Shown piece by piece: positions 6,296-10,385 of a stretch of DNA of 10,385 nucleotides. The position numbers and the translations under genes were made by a program. The notes under the pieces were generated by a model. That model was not told the origin of the DNA and made no database searches. It was given only the letters and a program-made list of their open reading frames with translations. Position 1 is the first letter of the stretch. Every line of letters starts with the position of its first letter. Source of the stretch: DAOTXL01 sp034434895 (lineage in GTDB: Bacteria > Chloroflexota > Anaerolineae > JAAYZQ01); assembly GCA_034434895.1 (NCBI GenBank), contig DAOTYI010000166.1, forward strand, positions 1-10,385, in the 5' to 3' direction.

Positions 6296-9200
6296 ATGGG
6301 TGTGAAGCGCTATCTCCTGATCGGTCTGGGAGCACTGTTGGTTCTGGCCGTGGCCGCCAGCCTGGCCTTTGCTTCCGATCCCTCCCCCGCCCAGGAACCG
6401 CAGAGTTCTCCCTTCTTTGAGGCTACCTTGCAGCAAGCGGTCAACGAACTGGACGGCAAGGCACAGCCGCCCGCCGCGCGCCCTGGGGCGCAACCTGAAC
6501 CGACCCGGCACTACACCACCGACCCGGCCCTGTGGCCGGAATGCCAGTTCGGCTACACGCGGGACCTGGTGCACTGGCCGTGGTGCCATTTCACCAGCGA
6601 CCCGGCCGATCCCGACTGCGAGGCCGACTGGCCGACCAAGGACTATACCTGGGACGCCACCATCTGGCCCGAGTGCAGTCCACCCGGCGGGCCGGGCATC
6701 ACCCAGGACCCCAACCATTTTTGGTGTAACCCGACCTGGACCCACGATCCGGTGTGGGGGATGCAGTGCGCCGATCCGGCCTACACCCGCGATACGGCGT
6801 ACTGGCCCTGGTGCAATCCGCGCTACACCAGCGACCCGGCTCAGTGGCCGAACCACTGTTTCCCTGGACCGCCCTTCTACACGACGGACCCGCAAGTGTG
6901 GCCCGAATGCGACGCCGAGCCGACGAGCGACCCCTATCTCTGGCCCGAATGCCACTACACCTCCGATTCCCAGAACCTGAATTGCACGACTCCGTATCCG
7001 ACCCAGGACTATACCAGCAACCCCGAAATGTGGCCGGGGTGTCCGGTACCCGATCCCGAGTACACCATGAACCCCATCTATTGGCCCTGGTGCAACCCCG
7101 CCTATACCAGCAATCCACAGTTGTGGCCCGAGTGTAGCGCGGCGGGAAACAACTACACCCAGGACCCGCAAATATGGCCCTGGTGCAACCCTGACCCCAA
7201 CTATACGACCAATGTCTACCGGTGGCCGGTGTGCCACTATACCTCCGATCCCGCCAGGTGGCCCCAGTGCCAGCAATCGTACCCGACCAGGGACTATACC
7301 TGGGACTATAACCTCTGGCCCGAGTGTGACGATCCGGCTTATACGCAGGATCCGCTCCAGTGGCCCTGGTGCAATCCGGTAGAGTACACCTCCAATCCGC
7401 AGATGTGGCCCTGGTGCGCCCCGAACTGGACCTGGGACCCCCAGCGGTGGCCGGAATGCCGGCCGGGCTATACCAACGATCCGGGCCTGTGGAGGGAGTG
7501 TAAACTGGGCCTGTACACTTCCAATCCAGAAGTCTGGCCGGAGTGCCGATACTACACCGCCGATGCCCGTATCTGGCCCGAATGCCACTACACCTCCGAC
7601 CCCACCACCTGGCCGGACTGCGACGGGACCTGGTACCCCACCAAGGATTATACCACCGATACCCAGCTCTGGCCGGAGTGCGACGTGCCGCCGGGCTATA
7701 CCAGCGACCCCACCGATTGGCCCGAGTGCCACTACACCTCCGACCCGGCCACCTGGCCCGAGTGTGTGCCAGAGGAGGAGGCTGAGCTCGGCGATGCGCC
7801 CGACAGCACCAATCACTTTACCCCGACCATGACCGCCTATCCGGCCGGCGGGCCGCCCGGCACACTGGCCCATTACCCGACCGTCTACGATCCGGCCACC
7901 GGCCTGCCCCAGGGACCCAAACACTTCAACGCCCGCAGCGCCGTCTGGCTGGGGCCGTGGGTCACGTTGGAGGGCGAAGCCGACCTGATGCCCCCGGACG
8001 AGGATGGCGTGACCAACATTGACCCGCCGGGCGATATGCCGGACCGCGACGGGGCCGACGATGGCCTGCTGTTCCCGGTGGCCCGGCCGCACTGTGTGCC
8101 CACCGTCATCTCCTACACGGTAACCGCGGTGGTGGCGGGGCAGTTCTACGTCAACGTCTGGTTCGACTGGAACCGCGACGGCGACTGGGGCGACGTCTTT
8201 ACCTGCACCAGGACCGCCGACGCGCCGGAGTGGGCGGTGCAAAACCAGGTGATCGCGGTGTTGCCGGGGACCTATATCTTCCAGACCCCGGCCTTCCTGC
8301 CCTACGACCAGACACCTGACGACCCGATCTGGATGCGCATCTCCATCGCCGAGCAGACAGCCCCCGTCGCGTCGGGCACCGACCTGGCCGACGGACAGGG
8401 TCCTCCCAAGGGCTATGAGCTGGGCGAGACGGAGGACTATTACCTGCGGTCGCAGCAGGAACCGGAGTATGACATCTATCTCAAGGACAACGCCGCCGAC
8501 GACGGCTCGGTGGTGCCCAGTTCCAGCCCGTGGTGGAACAGCCCCGACATCTGGGTGCGCCACGACGGCGATTGCACCAACACCGCCCATCAGAACCCGG
8601 TCCCCGGCGCGGCCGAGACCGTCTGCGTTCGGGTGCGCAACCGGCTGACGAACACCGTCACCAACATCACCGTCAATGTCTATTGGGCCAATGCCGCATT
8701 GGCCCTTTCCTGGCCGGCGAGCTGGAGCTTTATCAGCAGTTTCAACATCCCCAGCCTGGCCGGCGGGGCAACGACGGTACAGTCGGTGGTGTGGAATGTG
8801 CCCTTTATCACCGGCCACTTTTGCCTGCTGGCCCGCGCCGATGCGCTGGAGGACCCGCTTCCTACCGGACCCGACACCATCGCCCCGGTGGACAGTCCGA
8901 AAAACAACAACAACATCGCCCAGCGGAACACCAACGTCGTGGACTATCCAGAGATCACTGCCTGCGGCACCTATACCACCACCGTCGCCACCGATACCGT
9001 CTACTTTGATGCGGTCAACACCTGGAACGTGACCAAGACGGTGGACATCCGGTTCGACAGCGACGACTTTCCACTGGGCAGCGGCGTCCTCATTATTGAG
9101 CCGGGCAGCCTGTGGGGGCGGTGGACCAGCCTGACAAACCTGAACCAGATTGGGACCACCTTGCGGCCCACTGCTTTCCCGGCGACGATGGGCGGAATTG

Positions 9201-9376
9201 ACATGGCGCCCAACGAGACGGCGCGCATGACCATGACCATCGCCGCCGAGATTGACGAACGGTTTACGGTCAGCATCGAGGAGTGGGTGGGGAGCGTCGA
9301 GGTGGGGGGGATCGAATATGTCCGCGATCTGCCCCGTTGCGTCTACCTGCCGATCATCCTGAAAAGCTACCCCTAG
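6296..9376 (+). CDS. Secreted repeat protein: 28 Cys-containing YTxDPxxWPxC units, GEVED-like domain, C-terminal YLPII tail
   Basis: This is a 1026-residue exported protein. Residues 1-26 form a signal peptide (MGVKRY, a long hydrophobic core, cleavage likely after AFA). A short linker precedes 28 tandem units at residues about 73-490 with consensus Y-T-x-[DN]-P-x-x-W-P-[EW]-C, each with one Cys; I recognise no named family. Residues about 497-717 run from ELGDAPDS through VNVWFDWNRDGDWGD to YELGETEDYYLR, as in GEVED-type domains of surface proteins. About 725-850 begins DIYLKDNAADDGSVVP and contains NSPDIWVRHDGD and HQNPVPGAAETVCVRVRN, a beta-rich module that recurs in secreted bacterial proteins. 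A further beta-rich region ends in CVYLPIILKSYP, like the tails of many Chloroflexota exported proteins. AAAGGAG at 6279-6285 supports the ATG. It has its own consensus promoter (6136-6164) and terminator (9509-9531). No catalytic motif is visible; a structural or adhesive surface role is inferred. Confidence 0.9.
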   Translation: MGVKRYLLIGLGALLVLAVAASLAFASDPSPAQEPQSSPFFEATLQQAVNELDGKAQPPAARPGAQPEPTRHYTTDPALWPECQFGYTRDLVHWPWCHFTSDPADPDCEADWPTKDYTWDATIWPECSPPGGPGITQDPNHFWCNPTWTHDPVWGMQCADPAYTRDTAYWPWCNPRYTSDPAQWPNHCFPGPPFYTTDPQVWPECDAEPTSDPYLWPECHYTSDSQNLNCTTPYPTQDYTSNPEMWPGCPVPDPEYTMNPIYWPWCNPAYTSNPQLWPECSAAGNNYTQDPQIWPWCNPDPNYTTNVYRWPVCHYTSDPARWPQCQQSYPTRDYTWDYNLWPECDDPAYTQDPLQWPWCNPVEYTSNPQMWPWCAPNWTWDPQRWPECRPGYTNDPGLWRECKLGLYTSNPEVWPECRYYTADARIWPECHYTSDPTTWPDCDGTWYPTKDYTTDTQLWPECDVPPGYTSDPTDWPECHYTSDPATWPECVPEEEAELGDAPDSTNHFTPTMTAYPAGGPPGTLAHYPTVYDPATGLPQGPKHFNARSAVWLGPWVTLEGEADLMPPDEDGVTNIDPPGDMPDRDGADDGLLFPVARPHCVPTVISYTVTAVVAGQFYVNVWFDWNRDGDWGDVFTCTRTADAPEWAVQNQVIAVLPGTYIFQTPAFLPYDQTPDDPIWMRISIAEQTAPVASGTDLADGQGPPKGYELGETEDYYLRSQQEPEYDIYLKDNAADDGSVVPSSSPWWNSPDIWVRHDGDCTNTAHQNPVPGAAETVCVRVRNRLTNTVTNITVNVYWANAALALSWPASWSFISSFNIPSLAGGATTVQSVVWNVPFITGHFCLLARADALEDPLPTGPDTIAPVDSPKNNNNIAQRNTNVVDYPEITACGTYTTTVATDTVYFDAVNTWNVTKTVDIRFDSDDFPLGSGVLIIEPGSLWGRWTSLTNLNQIGTTLRPTAFPATMGGIDMAPNETARMTMTIAAEIDERFTVSIEEWVGSVEVGGIEYVRDLPRCVYLPIILKSYP
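6512..7765 (+). repeat. Coding array of 28 Cys-containing repeats
   Basis: The encoded units are 11-20 residues long. The core Y-T-x-[DN]-P-x-x-W-P-x-C is well kept, while the linkers vary in length and are rich in Pro, Gly and Asp. Twenty-eight Cys residues occur in about 418 residues, one per unit. The most degenerate units are near the start (residues 99-158: TSDPADPDC, ITQDPNHFWC, TWTHDPVWGMQC). The DNA itself is well diverged at third positions, so the array is old rather than freshly amplified. Confidence 0.93.
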
Positions 9377-9393
9377 CAGCCTGTCGGAGTGGA

Positions 9394-9444
9394 GGCTTTG
9401 GCCGGTGAAAACGGGTGCGTTTCCGGCTGAAACCGGCTAAAGCC
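9394..9444. repeat. Imperfect long palindrome downstream of the repeat-protein gene
   Basis: GGCTTTGGCCGGT (9394-9406) matches the reverse complement of ACCGGCTAAAGCC (9432-9444) at 12 of 13 positions, and the mismatch is a G-U pair in RNA. An inner hairpin AAACG (9409-9413) / CGTTT (9418-9422) sits within the loop. It has no U-tract. It resembles a dispersed palindromic element of the REP type, or could act as a 3' mRNA structure. Apart from the terminator, the rest of the 9377-9530 gap shows nothing recognisable. Confidence 0.55.
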
Positions 9445-9508
9445 TTGAACCCAGATCACCTGACCGGCAGGTTGCCGGTTGCGAGGTGGCGGGTGCCGGG
9501 TACCGGGC

Positions 9509-9531
9509 AGGTGCCTGGCACCTTTTCTTGT
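9509..9531 (+). terminator. Rho-independent terminator of the repeat-protein gene
   Basis: AGGTGC (9509-9514) pairs with GCACCT (9518-9523) around loop CTG, and a T-rich run TTTTCTTGT (9523-9531) follows. An alternative longer fold pairs GGTGCC (9492-9497) with GGCACC (9517-9522). It lies 133 nt after the stop at 9376 and ends exactly where the convergent gene stops, so it insulates the two. Confidence 0.6.
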
Positions 9532-10385
9532 CAGCGCCGGTTGTGCCACCGGGGGTCGAGCGCATCGCGCAGGCAATCGCCCAGCAGGTTCACCGCCAGC
9601 ACGGTGAGGGTGATGGCCAGGCCAGGCGCGGCGCTGACCCACGGTGCATTGCGCAGATAACCTCGCCCTTCGTTCAACATCGCCCCCCATTCCGGCCTGG
9701 GTGGCTGGACGCCCAACCCCAGGAAGCTGAGGGCCGAGGCGTTGAGGATGGCCCACCCCAGGTCCAGGGTGGCCAGGACGACGAGGGGGCCCAGGATATT
9801 GGGCAGGATGTGCCGCAGCAGGATGCGCAGGTCGCTACAGCCAACCGTCACCGCCGCCCGGACATAAGGCTGCCGCCGCGCGGCCAGGACCTGGCCGCGC
9901 ACCAGCCGCGTATAGTTGGGGATGCCGGCCAGGCCCACGGCCAGCACAACGTTCGGCCCGCCGGGCCCCAACGCCGCAATGATGGTCAGCGCCAGCAGAA
10001 TGGTGGGGAAGGCCAGCATGACATCCACCAGCCAGGTGATCAGCCGGTCGGGCCAGCGGCCATAGTAGCCGGCAATCAGTCCCAGGGCCGTCCCGGGCAG
10101 GGCGGCGATCAGCACCGCCACGACGCCGATGCTCAATGTCAGCCGCCCGCCATAGAGCAACCGGGTGGCGATGTCCCGGCCAAACAGGTCGGTGCCGGCC
10201 AGGTGGTTCGCCTGCGGGGGCAGGAATTGCTGGCCGGGCAGCATGGCCAGCGGATCGTAGGGGGTCAGGGCCGGCGCGGCGATCAGCAGGATGACCAGCA
10301 CGGCCAGAAAGCTGATCGCCGCCAGGGCGGCCGGATTGGCCATCACCCGGCGGCGAGGGGGAGGCACATACTCGTGGCGGGGGAT
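9531..10385 (-). CDS. ABC transporter permease, OppC/DppC family (5' end beyond the right edge)
   Basis: This is an inner-membrane permease of a peptide/nickel-type (OppC/DppC) ABC importer. It would pair with an OppB-type permease, two ATPases and a binding protein, none of which lie in the window. Numbering from the GTG at 10367, a first membrane segment (about 12-34) is followed by APALTPYDPL and the family signature HLAGTDLFGRDIATRLLYGG (55-74). The permease domain spans about 75-270. Its EAA loop reads VRAAVTVGCSDLRILLRHIL (169-188) followed by PN, contacting the ATPase. SFLGLGVQPPRPEWGAML (214-231) and the end LRDALDPR are also typical. The frame stays open upstream of the GTG to the edge (IPRHEY), and family members usually have a slightly longer N-terminus, so the true start is probably outside the window. 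TGA at 9531-9533 is used as a normal stop. The substrate cannot be told from this subunit alone. Confidence 0.93.
   Translation of the reverse strand: MPRHEYVPPPRRRVMANPAALAAISFLAVLVILLIAAPALTPYDPLAMLPGQQFLPPQANHLAGTDLFGRDIATRLLYGGRLTLSIGVVAVLIAALPGTALGLIAGYYGRWPDRLITWLVDVMLAFPTILLALTIIAALGPGGPNVVLAVGLAGIPNYTRLVRGQVLAARRQPYVRAAVTVGCSDLRILLRHILPNILGPLVVLATLDLGWAILNASALSFLGLGVQPPRPEWGAMLNEGRGYLRNAPWVSAAPGLAITLTVLAVNLLGDCLRDALDPRWHNRR

Noticed and set aside
6512..7765. Zinc-finger or multiheme cytochrome array
   Set aside because: There is one Cys per unit, no CxxC pairs and no CxxCH haem motifs, so neither fits.
6269..8818. 849-residue open frame on the minus strand opposite the repeat protein
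   Set aside because: It is a by-product of the repetitive, GC-rich codons on the plus strand. It has low-complexity Gly/Val/Arg/Pro composition, no domain, and runs against a gene with signal peptide, promoter and terminator.

Overview
The window is GC-rich bacterial DNA, most likely from the phylum Chloroflexota (Anaerolineae/Caldilineae-like). Three things point there, by inference from protein features rather than a marker gene: a secreted protein ending in a YLPII-type C-terminal signature, a Pro/Thr/Ser linker ahead of an exported domain, and a GEVED-type surface protein. It holds five protein-coding genes and no RNA gene, insertion sequence or CRISPR array that I can see.

Layout from left to right. 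(1) 1-866, plus strand: the 3' part of an exported 5'-nucleotidase-like metallophosphatase-fold protein. Its frame is interrupted by one UGA at 96-98, exactly where related proteins carry the second Cys of an EPCGC motif. A perfect 7-bp hairpin with a GUU loop begins 13 nt after the UGA, with the loop 20 nt after it, which is the geometry of a bacterial SECIS element. This is a candidate new selenoprotein; the main alternative is a fresh nonsense mutation. (2) 900-3386 and 3383-5842, minus strand: two adjacent membrane proteins with the same architecture (membrane segments, DUF4350/GATase-like domain, membrane pair, second such domain). They overlap by ATGA and are read from a promoter at 5869-5897. 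(3) 5843-6295: a divergent intergenic region with five degenerate tandem repeats, a perfect 10-bp palindrome, a pair of related hairpin units, and a fully consensus sigma70-type promoter (TTGACA-17-TATAAT). The leader after that promoter carries a hairpin and an orphan, very strong Shine-Dalgarno-like sequence. (4) 6296-9376, plus strand: a 1026-residue secreted protein whose N-terminal half is 28 copies of a short Y-T-x-[DN]-P-x-x-W-P-x-C unit with exactly one Cys each. A GEVED-like domain, beta-rich domains and the YLPII tail follow. A rho-independent terminator lies at 9509-9531. (5) 9531-10385, minus strand: an OppC/DppC-type ABC transporter permease that runs off the right edge.

The genes do not form one pathway. 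The two minus-strand membrane proteins are a co-transcribed pair. The repeat protein has its own strong promoter and terminator and looks like a highly expressed surface or secreted structural protein. The main leads are the in-frame UGA with its hairpin and the 28-fold Cys-containing repeat.
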